Positions 8,242 to 16,600 of a DNA stretch of 64,000 nt are shown here, one piece after another. Origin of the DNA: Archangium lipolyticum (lineage in GTDB: Bacteria > Myxococcota > Myxococcia > Myxococcales > Myxococcaceae). Under the pieces are notes generated by a model, which searched no databases, was not told the origin of the DNA, and was given only the letters and a program-made list of their open reading frames with translations. Where the stretch lies: NCBI RefSeq assembly GCF_024623785.1, contig NZ_JANKBZ010000002.1, forward strand, positions 744,001 to 808,000, read 5' to 3'. Each line of letters opens with the position of its first letter. Within the stretch, counting starts at the first letter, position 1. Both the position numbers and the translations under genes were made by a program.

Positions 8242-11200
8242 ATGTCCTTTACCCATCTGCACCTGCACTCCCTGTACTCGCTCCTCGATGGGGCGATCCG
8301 GATGAAGGACCTCATCAAGACGGTGAAGGAGAAGGGGATGACGAGCGTGGCCGTGACGGATCACGGCAACATGTTCGCCACCATCGACTTCTACAAGAAG
8401 GCCAAGGACGCGGGCATCAAGCCGATCATCGGCATGGAGACCTACGTCGCCGGTCCCAAGGGCCGCAAGGACCGCTCGGAGAAGGTGGGCCACCACCTCA
8501 TCCTGCTGGCCAAGAACAAGGAGGGGTACGACAACCTCAAGTACCTCTCGTCCATGGCCTACCGCGAGGGCTTCTACTACCACCCGCGCATCGACAAGGA
8601 GCTGCTCAAGGACCACAGCAAGGGTCTGTTCGCGCTCACCGCGTGCCTGGGTGGTGAAGTGACGGGCGCGGCCTTCCGCGGGGACATGGACCACGCCCGC
8701 AGGGCGGCGCTCGAGTACAAGGGCATCTTCGAGCCCGAGCACTTCTTCCTCGAGGTGCAATCCAACGGGATGCCCGAGCAGGAGAAGGCCAACGAGAACC
8801 TCAAGCAGCTCAGCCGGGACCTGGCCATCCCCCTGTGCGCCACCGCGGACGCGCACTACATCAAGAAAGAGGACGCGCGCGCGCACGAGCTCCTCATGTG
8901 CATCGCCAGCGGCAAGACGCTCGCCGATGGCAAGCGCATGAAGCACTCCACGGACAAGCTCTACGTCACCAGTCCCCAGGAGATGCTGGAGTACTTCAAG
9001 GACACCCCCGAGGCCGTCCACAACACCCAGCGCATCGTCGAGCAGATCAACCTGGAGCTGAAGCTGGGCAAGCCCATGCTGCCCACCTTCAAGGTGCCCG
9101 ACAGCCACTCGCCGGACAGCTACATGGCGGAGCTGGCGCGCGCCAACCTCGAGGAGCGCTTCAAGGAGATCGACCTGGCGCGCTACCGCGCAGGCAAGCC
9201 GCCCGTGGACCGCGAGCCCTACAAGGCCCGCCTGGAGCTGGAGATCGGCGTCATCCAGAAGATGGGGTTCAGCGGCTACTTCCTCATCGTCCAGGACTTC
9301 ATCAACTGGGCCAAGCAGCACGGGATTCCGGTGGGGCCGGGCCGTGGCTCGGGCGCGGGTTCCCTCGTGGCCTACTGCCTGCGCATCACCGACCTGGATC
9401 CGCTCCCGTACAACCTGCTCTTCGAGCGCTTCCTCAACCCCGAGCGCGTGTCGATGCCGGACTTCGATATCGACTTCTGCCAGGACCGGCGCGACGAGGT
9501 CATCAAGTACGTGGGCCGCAAGTACGGCGAGAACAACGTCGGGCAGATCATCACGTTCGGCTCGCTCAAGGCCAAGAGCGTGCTGCGCGACGTGTGCCGC
9601 GTGTTCGCGCTGCCCTTCAGCGAGGGTGACCGCATCGCCAAGCTGGTGCCCGAGGTGCTCGGCATCACCCTCAAGGACGCCATCGAGCAGGAGCCGCGTC
9701 TCAAGGAGATGATGGAGAAGCCCACCGCCATCGGGCAGGTGGAGGGCAAGGACGTCACCACCAAGGACGTGCTGGAGATCGCCCTCGCGCTGGAAGGCCT
9801 GCACCGTCAGCCCGGCATGCACGCGGCCGGCGTCGTCATCGCCGACAAGCCGCTGTGGGAGTTCGTGCCCACCTACCAGCCTCCGGGCGAGGACACCCTC
9901 ATCACCCAGTTCGCCAAGGACGAGGTGGAGGCCGCCGGCCTGGTGAAGTTCGACTTCCTCGGCCTCAAGACGCTCACCGTCATCCAGAACGCGCTCAACC
10001 TCATCAACCGCAACCCGCCCAATGGCAAGCCCATCCTGCGCGAGGACATCCCGCTGGAGGGTGACGCGGATGTCTGGAAGCTGATGGCCGAGGGCGACAC
10101 GGCCGGCGTCTTCCAGATGGAGTCCAGCGGCTTCACCGAAATGGTGATGAAGCTCAAGCCGTCCTGCTTCGAAGACGTGGTCGCCGCCGGCGCGCTCTAC
10201 CGCCCGGGTCCGCTCGACTCGGGCATGGTGGACGTCTTCATCAACCGCAAGCACGGCCGCGAGCCGGTGACGTACCCGCACCCGGCGCTGGAGCCCGTTC
10301 TCAAGGACACCTACGGCGTCATCGTCTACCAGGAACAGGTGATGCAGATCTCCCAGGTGCTGGGAGGCTACACCCTGGGCCGTGCGGACCTGTTGCGCCG
10401 CGCGATGGGCAAGAAGAAGGCCGAGGTCATGCAGGCCGAGCGGGCCGGCTTCCTCGAGGGGTGCAAGAACAACAACGTCGACCTGAAGGTGGCCGGCGAG
10501 ATCTTCGACCTCATGGAGAAGTTCGCCGAGTACGGCTTCAACAAGAGCCACTCGGCGGCCTACGGCCTCGTCACCATCCACACGGCCTGGCTCAAGGCGC
10601 ACTACCGCGTGGAGTTCATGGCGGCCCTTCTCACGAGCGAGAAGGAAAACACCGACAAGGTGGTGCTGCACATCGGCGAGGCGCGCCAGTCGGGCGTGCA
10701 GGTGCTGCCGCCGGACGTGAACCAGTCGGACATGGCCTTCGGCGCGGTGGAGGGGAAGATCCGCTTCGGCCTGGGCGCCATCAAGGGCGTGGGCGAGGGC
10801 GCCATCGAGTCCATCGTCGAGGCGCGCAAGGAGGGGCCCTTCAAGAGCCTGTTCGACTTCTGCGAGCGCGTGGACTCGCGCAAGGTGAACCGCAAGGTGC
10901 TGGAAGCGCTGGTGAAGGCGGGCGCCTTCGACTTCGAGAACCGCCCGCGGCGGCAGCTCTTCGAGAGCATCGAGCGCGCGATGAGCCGCGGCTCCAGCAG
11001 CCAGAAGGACAAGGCCGCGGGGCAGAGCTCGCTCTTCGGCATGCTGGGTGGCGGGTCGTCGGGCGGCGGCGCGATGAAGGACGACTACGTCCAGGTGGAG
11101 GAGTGGTCGGAGAAGGAGCGCCTGGCGCTGGAGAAGGAGGCCATCGGCTTCTACGTGTCGGGCCACCCGCTGCACCAGTACGACAAGGAGCTCAAGCGCT

Positions 11201-11814
11201 ACGCGCGGCCCATCACCGCGGTGCAGCGTGCTCGCAAGGACGAGAAGCTCACCATCGCCGGCATCGTGGCGGCCCTGCGCGAGCGGCCCACGAAGACGGG
11301 CAAGCGCATGGCGTGGGTGACGCTGGAGGACCTGTCGGGCTCCATCGAGCTGGTGTGCTTCCCGGGCAAGGACGGCACGCGCAACGTGATGGGCAAGGAC
11401 GGCAAGTGGACGAAGGCGGGGCCCAAGCCCGGCTTCGAGCACTGGGAGCCGTTGCTCAAGAGCGATGACCCCATCCTCGTGACGGGCACGGTGCAGATCA
11501 ACCAGCGTGACGAGGACACGCCGGTGGCGGAGCTCATCGTCGAGGACATCCAGAGCCTCAAGGCCGTGCGAGAGAAGCGCACCAAGCGGCTGGAGCTGCG
11601 GCTGCCGGTGGATCTGGCCACGGACGATCGGCTGGCGAAGCTGGCGGAGATCGCCAAACAGTACGCGGGGGCCACGCCGGTGGCCGTCAGCCTGCTGTTC
11701 TCCAACGAGGCCGAGGCGCTCATCGGCAACACCGCGCTCAAGGTGCAGGTGAGCGACGAGCTCATCCAATCCGTGGAGCGGCTCTTCGGCATGAAGGTGG
11801 TCGAGTTCGGCTGA
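8242..11814 (+). CDS. dnaE: DNA polymerase III alpha subunit
   Basis: This is the 1190-residue replicative polymerase catalytic subunit (C-family), full length. The N-terminal PHP domain begins at once with THLHLHSLYSLLDGA and keeps its histidines, so it may retain metal binding and proofreading chemistry. The two catalytic aspartates of the palm are in MPDFDIDF near residue 408, and the third is in KFDFLGLKTL near 568. The YRPGPL segment near 654 and the fingers/tandem helix-hairpin-helix follow. An OB-fold (TIAGIVAALRERPTKTGKRM onward) lies near residues 1005-1080. The start was set at the ATG that opens the PHP motif, because the longer frame upstream (from 8071) adds unconserved residues. 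It stands alone, with no other replisome gene beside it. Confidence 0.97.
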   Translation: MSFTHLHLHSLYSLLDGAIRMKDLIKTVKEKGMTSVAVTDHGNMFATIDFYKKAKDAGIKPIIGMETYVAGPKGRKDRSEKVGHHLILLAKNKEGYDNLKYLSSMAYREGFYYHPRIDKELLKDHSKGLFALTACLGGEVTGAAFRGDMDHARRAALEYKGIFEPEHFFLEVQSNGMPEQEKANENLKQLSRDLAIPLCATADAHYIKKEDARAHELLMCIASGKTLADGKRMKHSTDKLYVTSPQEMLEYFKDTPEAVHNTQRIVEQINLELKLGKPMLPTFKVPDSHSPDSYMAELARANLEERFKEIDLARYRAGKPPVDREPYKARLELEIGVIQKMGFSGYFLIVQDFINWAKQHGIPVGPGRGSGAGSLVAYCLRITDLDPLPYNLLFERFLNPERVSMPDFDIDFCQDRRDEVIKYVGRKYGENNVGQIITFGSLKAKSVLRDVCRVFALPFSEGDRIAKLVPEVLGITLKDAIEQEPRLKEMMEKPTAIGQVEGKDVTTKDVLEIALALEGLHRQPGMHAAGVVIADKPLWEFVPTYQPPGEDTLITQFAKDEVEAAGLVKFDFLGLKTLTVIQNALNLINRNPPNGKPILREDIPLEGDADVWKLMAEGDTAGVFQMESSGFTEMVMKLKPSCFEDVVAAGALYRPGPLDSGMVDVFINRKHGREPVTYPHPALEPVLKDTYGVIVYQEQVMQISQVLGGYTLGRADLLRRAMGKKKAEVMQAERAGFLEGCKNNNVDLKVAGEIFDLMEKFAEYGFNKSHSAAYGLVTIHTAWLKAHYRVEFMAALLTSEKENTDKVVLHIGEARQSGVQVLPPDVNQSDMAFGAVEGKIRFGLGAIKGVGEGAIESIVEARKEGPFKSLFDFCERVDSRKVNRKVLEALVKAGAFDFENRPRRQLFESIERAMSRGSSSQKDKAAGQSSLFGMLGGGSSGGGAMKDDYVQVEEWSEKERLALEKEAIGFYVSGHPLHQYDKELKRYARPITAVQRARKDEKLTIAGIVAALRERPTKTGKRMAWVTLEDLSGSIELVCFPGKDGTRNVMGKDGKWTKAGPKPGFEHWEPLLKSDDPILVTGTVQINQRDEDTPVAELIVEDIQSLKAVREKRTKRLELRLPVDLATDDRLAKLAEIAKQYAGATPVAVSLLFSNEAEALIGNTALKVQVSDELIQSVERLFGMKVVEFG

Positions 11815-11854
11815 GCGCGCGGGCGTGGACGCTGCCCGGGCGTTCTGCTCAAGT

Positions 11855-11878
11855 GGCCCTTCCTCGCGAGGGAGGGCC
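11855..11878 (+). promoter_or_regulatory. 24-bp near-perfect inverted repeat covering the ribosome site of the crotonase gene
   Basis: GGCCCTTCCTCG at 11855-11866 pairs with CGAGGGAGGGCC at 11867-11878 with a single mismatch. The centre CCTCGCGAGG is a perfect palindrome. The right arm contains the GGAGGG ribosome site for the ATG at 11883. The element therefore could be an operator for a dimeric regulator of the fatty-acid pair, or an RNA hairpin that hides the ribosome site. It follows the dnaE stop by 40 bases and has no T-run, so it is a poor intrinsic terminator. Confidence 0.6.
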
Positions 11879-11882
11879 CTGA

Positions 11883-12710
11883 ATGACGGCCACATACCAG
11901 TCTCTTCGTATCGAGCAGGCGGATGGCATCGCCGAGGTGGTCCTCACCGGCCCCGGCAAGGGCAACGCGCTCGGGCCGGACTTCTGGCGTGAGATGCCGG
12001 AGGTGCTCCGGACGCTCGACGCGGATGATTCGGTGCGCGTCATCCTCCTGCGGGGCGAGGGCGCCCACTTCACCTACGGCCTGGACCTGATGGCGATGAT
12101 GGAGTCGCTCGGGCCGCTGCTGGTGGGAGAGGGCAACCTCGCGCTCGAGCGCACCCGGCTCCTCCAGCTCATCGAGAAGATGCAGGCCGCCACCGAGGGG
12201 CTCGCCCGCTGCCGCAAGCCGGTGCTGGCCGCGGTGCACGGCTGGTGCATCGGCGGAGGCATCGACCTCATCGCCGCGTGCGATTTCCGCTACTGCTCGC
12301 GGGAGGCGAAGTTCTCCCTGCGCGAGGTGCGCGTGGGCATCACCGCGGACCTCGGTGCGCTCCAGCGGTTGCCGCGCATCATCGGCGAGGGGAACACGCG
12401 CGAGCTCGCCTATACCGGTGGCGACATCGACGCGGACCGTGCCCTCCAGATGGGACTGGTGAACCAGGTCTTCGCCACCCCCGAGGAGCTGCTGGCCGCG
12501 GCACGCGCCACCGCGCGGAAGATCGCCGAGAATCCGCCCCTGGTCGTCCAGGGCGCCAAGCAGGTGATGGAGTATTGCGCGGACAAGTCCGTGGCGGACG
12601 GTCTGCGCTACGTGGCGGTGTGGAACTCCGCCTTCCTTCAGTCGCATGACCTCGCCGAGGCCTTCGCTGCATACGCCGAGCGGCGGCCTCCGCGCTTCCA
12701 GGGGAGATGA
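11883..12710 (+). CDS. Crotonase-family enzyme, probable delta(3,5)-delta(2,4)-dienoyl-CoA isomerase
   Basis: A 275-residue enoyl-CoA hydratase/isomerase-fold protein. The CoA oxyanion-hole region VHGWCIGGGIDL is near residues 119-130. Three acidic residues typical of ECH1-type dienoyl-CoA isomerases appear in place: the Asp in CIGGGIDL, the Glu in SLREVRVG and the Asp in ITADLGALQRLP. Ordinary enoyl-CoA hydratases have a different Glu pair. This argues for moving double bonds of 3,5-dienoyl-CoA during oxidation of unsaturated fatty acids. The stop overlaps the start of the next gene as ATGA, so the two are translationally coupled, and that partner looks like a 2,4-dienoyl-CoA reductase. Database-level annotation would probably say only enoyl-CoA hydratase; the isomerase call rests on motif comparison. 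Confidence 0.88.
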   Translation: MTATYQSLRIEQADGIAEVVLTGPGKGNALGPDFWREMPEVLRTLDADDSVRVILLRGEGAHFTYGLDLMAMMESLGPLLVGEGNLALERTRLLQLIEKMQAATEGLARCRKPVLAAVHGWCIGGGIDLIAACDFRYCSREAKFSLREVRVGITADLGALQRLPRIIGEGNTRELAYTGGDIDADRALQMGLVNQVFATPEELLAAARATARKIAENPPLVVQGAKQVMEYCADKSVADGLRYVAVWNSAFLQSHDLAEAFAAYAERRPPRFQGR

Positions 12711-13519
12711 ATCACATGGCTCAGGGTGTTTTCCGGGACGGGTTGCTGGCGGGCAAGGTGGCGTTCGTCACCGGCGGTAGCAGCGGTATCAATCTCGGCA
12801 TCGCCGAGGCGTTCGTGAAGGCGGGCGCCAAGGTCGTCATCAACGGCCGCAACGTGGAGAAGCTGGAGGCGGCCGTGAAGGGTCTCCAGGCCCATGGCAC
12901 CGCCATGGGCGTGCCCGCGGACGTCCGCAACTACGAGGCCGTGGAGAAGTCCTTCCAGGCGGCCCATGACGCGTACGGGGAGATCGACATCCTCGTGTGC
13001 GGCGCGGCGGGCAACTTCCCCGCTCCGGCGCTGGGCATGTCCTCCAACGGCTTCAAGTCGGTGCTGGAGATCGACGTGCTGGGCACCTTCAACGCGTGCC
13101 GCGCCGCCTACGAGCACCTGCGCAAGCCGGGCGCCTCCGTCATCAACATCTCCGCGCCCCAGGCCTACCTCCCCATGGCCATGCAGGCCCATGTCTGCGC
13201 CGCCAAGGCCGGCGTGGACATGATCACCCGCACCCTCGCCATCGAGTGGGGTGGGGCGGGTGTGCGCATCAACTCCATCACCCCCGGCCCCATCGACGAC
13301 ACCGAGGGCATGCGCCGGCTCGCCCCTGGCGACGACGCCCGCGAGAAGCTCACCAAGGCCCTGCCCCTGGCCCGCTTCGGCACCAAGCAGGATATCTCGC
13401 AACTCGCGCTTTTCCTGGCGTCGGATGCGGCCTCGTACATCACCGGCTCCATCATGGTTTGCGACGGCGGCCAGTCCCTGCTCGGCTCCGGCCTCATGCT
13501 CCAGGCCATGGGGATGTGA
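12707..13519 (+). CDS. SDR-family oxidoreductase, probable DECR2-type 2,4-dienoyl-CoA reductase
   Basis: A 270-residue short-chain dehydrogenase/reductase. The cofactor loop is GGSSGINLGIA near residue 22. NGRN follows the second beta strand and suits NADPH. The protein carries the DECR2/PECR hallmarks CGAAGNF, TPGPIDDTEGMRRL and HVCAAKAGVDMITR. The usual SDR catalytic Tyr of YxxxK is absent: the residue four before the Lys is Val and the one before that is His, the same pattern as peroxisomal 2,4-dienoyl-CoA reductase, which works without the Tyr. It should reduce 2,4-dienoyl-CoA to 3-enoyl-CoA. The ATG overlaps the previous gene's stop; a second ATG three codons later is also possible. Confidence 0.88.
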   Translation: MNHMAQGVFRDGLLAGKVAFVTGGSSGINLGIAEAFVKAGAKVVINGRNVEKLEAAVKGLQAHGTAMGVPADVRNYEAVEKSFQAAHDAYGEIDILVCGAAGNFPAPALGMSSNGFKSVLEIDVLGTFNACRAAYEHLRKPGASVINISAPQAYLPMAMQAHVCAAKAGVDMITRTLAIEWGGAGVRINSITPGPIDDTEGMRRLAPGDDAREKLTKALPLARFGTKQDISQLALFLASDAASYITGSIMVCDGGQSLLGSGLMLQAMGM

Positions 13520-13651
13520 AGCAGGCGGGCGTGTAACAATTCCGTCTTCTGGCACTGAGTTTTTCCAGGGAGGGAGTGTCTGATAGAAAGCACTCTGTCC
13601 TTGCCCTCTCGTTAGCGGGTGAGGGCCTGCCCTCTCTGCCTGGAGACGTTC

Positions 13652-16600
13652 ATGATGCATGGACCCCCCACGCTCGCGCGACTGGTCGCGTGGAGCGTGC
13701 TGTTGCTCGGCCTGTCCGTAGGATGCGGCTCGGGTTGTGGTGACCCGGTCGTCAATCCTCCGTCCGCACGTGAGCAGCCGGATCCGGATCGCTCGACGGT
13801 GGAGGTGGACAAGGCCGTGGGCTTGCGCGCCAACGGTCAGGACGCCGCCAGCATCACGGTGACGGTGCGCAAGGCGGATGGAACGCCGCTGGCGGGCCGC
13901 ACGGTGAAGGTGTCGGTCTCCGGCGAGGGCAACGCGGTGACGCAGCCCGAGACCACCGACGCACAGGGTGTGACCACCGTGAAGGTGACGTCCACCGTGG
14001 TCGGGACGAAGACGGTGACGGCGTCCGTGGAGGCGGAGGGGGGCCCGGTGACGCTGTCGGCGCGGCCCACCCTGGACTTCGTCGTCCTGTCGGCCTCGAA
14101 GCTGGCCTTCATCTCGGCGCCTCCTTCCGGTACGGCTGGAGCGGAGCTCGGGGTGTTCGACGTGGCCATCCAGAACGCGGATGGCGAGACGATGACGGAG
14201 GCCACGAACACCGTCACGGTGGCGATCGGCTCCGGCCCGGCGGGTGCCAGCCTGAAGGGGACGGTGTCGGCGCAGGCGGTGAAGGGCGTGGCGCGCTTCT
14301 CCGGGCTGGTGCTCGAGAAGGCCGCGCGGGGCTACACCCTGACGGCGAGCGCCGAGGGGCTGACGGGCGCGACGAGCCCGGCCTTCGACGTGGCGCCCGC
14401 CGCGCTGGCCTCTCTGAAGCTGTCCCCGGTGGTGTCGCCCGTGACGTCCGGCAGCCCGCTGAGCCTCGAGGTCTCCGCGGTCGACGTCTTCGGCAACGCG
14501 GTGACGGGCTACACCGGCACCGTGCACTTCTCCTCCGATGACGGCGCCGACGTGCTGCCCTCGGACTACACCTTCACCGCGGCCGACGCGGGCCGGCACG
14601 TCTTCACCAACGGCATCGTCCTGAAGAGGGCGGGTGGCGCCCGGAAGGTGACGGTGGCGGACAAGGACAACGCGGCCCTCACGATTTCGCTCGAGCTGGA
14701 CGTGGTGGCCGGTCCCCCCGCGAAGCTCGTCTTCACCAGTCAGCCGCCCAACAGCCCGGTGCGCACGGCCTTCAGCGTGGCGGTGGTGCTGCTGGACGCC
14801 GCCGGCAACCGGACGGCCGCGGGTACACCCCTGGTGTCGCTCGCCCTCGACAAGGGCGGGACGCTGGCGGGCGCCGCCTCGGTGGCACCGGTGGACGGCG
14901 TGGCTTCCTTCCAGAACCTCTCCACCGCCGATGACGCCGCGGGTTATGTGCTGACCGCTTCCGCGCCCGGGCTCGTCTCCGCGCTCAGCAACCCCTTCAC
15001 CATCACGGACAACGTGAAGCCCACCCAGCCGGAGTTGTTCCGGACGGCCCTCACCGCCACCTCCGCCACCATCTCCTGGACGGCGCCGGGTGATGATGGG
15101 TCGTTCGGAAGGGCCACCCGCTACGACTTCAGCTACTCCACCAACCCGGACCTCTCGGGTGCCCAGACGGTGTCCATGGCGGCTCCCAAGCCGTCCGGTA
15201 GCAACGAGACGGTGTCGCTCACGAACCTCACCCCCGGGCTCAGGTACTACGTGGCCCTGACGGTGACGGACAACGCGAACAACTCCGTCGTCTCCACGCT
15301 CGATTTCACCACGCCGTTCACCACGGCCTCCAAGCTCGTCTTCACCACGCAGCCGCAGAGCGGGACGGCCGGCGTGAAGCTGGCCTCCTTCCAGGTGGCC
15401 ATCCAGGACGCGAATGGCGTGACCGTTGGCAACGAGACCTCGCTGGTGACGCTGAAGGTGAATGGGGCCACGGGCCTCGGGACGCTCAGCATGAACGCCG
15501 TCAATGGCGTGGCCACGTTCGACTCCGTGCGGATCGAGAAGGCCGGCAAGGGCTACACCCTGGAGGCCTCCGTCGCCTCGGGCAGCATCACCCCCGCCAC
15601 CAGTACGCCCTTCGACATCGCCCACGCCCCTGCCTCCCGTCTGGAGATCTCCGGCCCGGGCACGACGGTCGCCTCCTCCGCGATCAGCGTGACGGTGAAG
15701 GTGTTCGACGCCTATGACAACCCCGCGGAGGGATACGCCGGTTCGGTGGCGCTCTCCTCCAATGACACCGCCGCGGAGCTGCCGGCGGCCTGGCCCTTCA
15801 CTGCCGCCGACAAGGGGCAGCACACCTTCGATGGCGTGGTCCTGAAGACCGCGGGCTCGCGCACCGTCACGGCTTCCGCGTCGGGTCTGACGGCCGCCAC
15901 GTTGGACGTGGAGGTGTCCGAGCCGCCCCTGGGCAAGCTGGTGCTCACGGGTCTGCCGCCCACGATGAAGGCCGGCGACTCGGTGGAGATCACGGTCGAG
16001 AAGCTCGACGGCTCCGACCAGCGTGAGACCGGCTACACCGGCACGGTGCTCTTCACCTCCACCGACGCGAAGGCGCCGCCCCTGGGCGAGTACACCTTCA
16101 CGGCCGCCGACCAGGGCCTCAAGAAGTTCACCGTGCAGATGCTCACCGTGGGCACGCAGACCCTCCGGGTGGAGGACAAGGCCACTCCGGCCCTCTTCGC
16201 CACGGCCGACACCTCGGTGACGTGGAACACGGTGGCGAAGCTCGTGCTGGATGCTCCGGGCTCCGTGAAGGCCGGCGACCCGCTGCGTGCGACGGTCACC
16301 GCGTTCGATGCCCACGACAACATCGTGAAGGACTACTCCGGGACGGTGCACTTCTCCGCGGACCCGGCGGATAGGGTCACGGTGCCGGCCGACTACGCCT
16401 TCCTCCCCGAGGACAATGGCAGCCGCGCGTTCGACTTCACGCTGGAGAAGGCCGTTGCCACCAAGTTGACCGTGACGGACGCGGCTCGGAGTCTGAGTGC
16501 CTCCGACACGGTGGAGACGGTCACTCCGGCCGACGCCCTGACGCTCGCGCTGGCGGCGCCCACGGGCCCGTTCACCGCGGGTACCTCGTTCACCGTCGAC

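Noticed and set aside
8101-11895. A minus-strand open frame of over 1200 codons opposite dnaE
   Set aside because: It mirrors dnaE exactly and its translation is low-complexity Leu/Val/His/Glu-rich with no motif; dnaE is beyond doubt.
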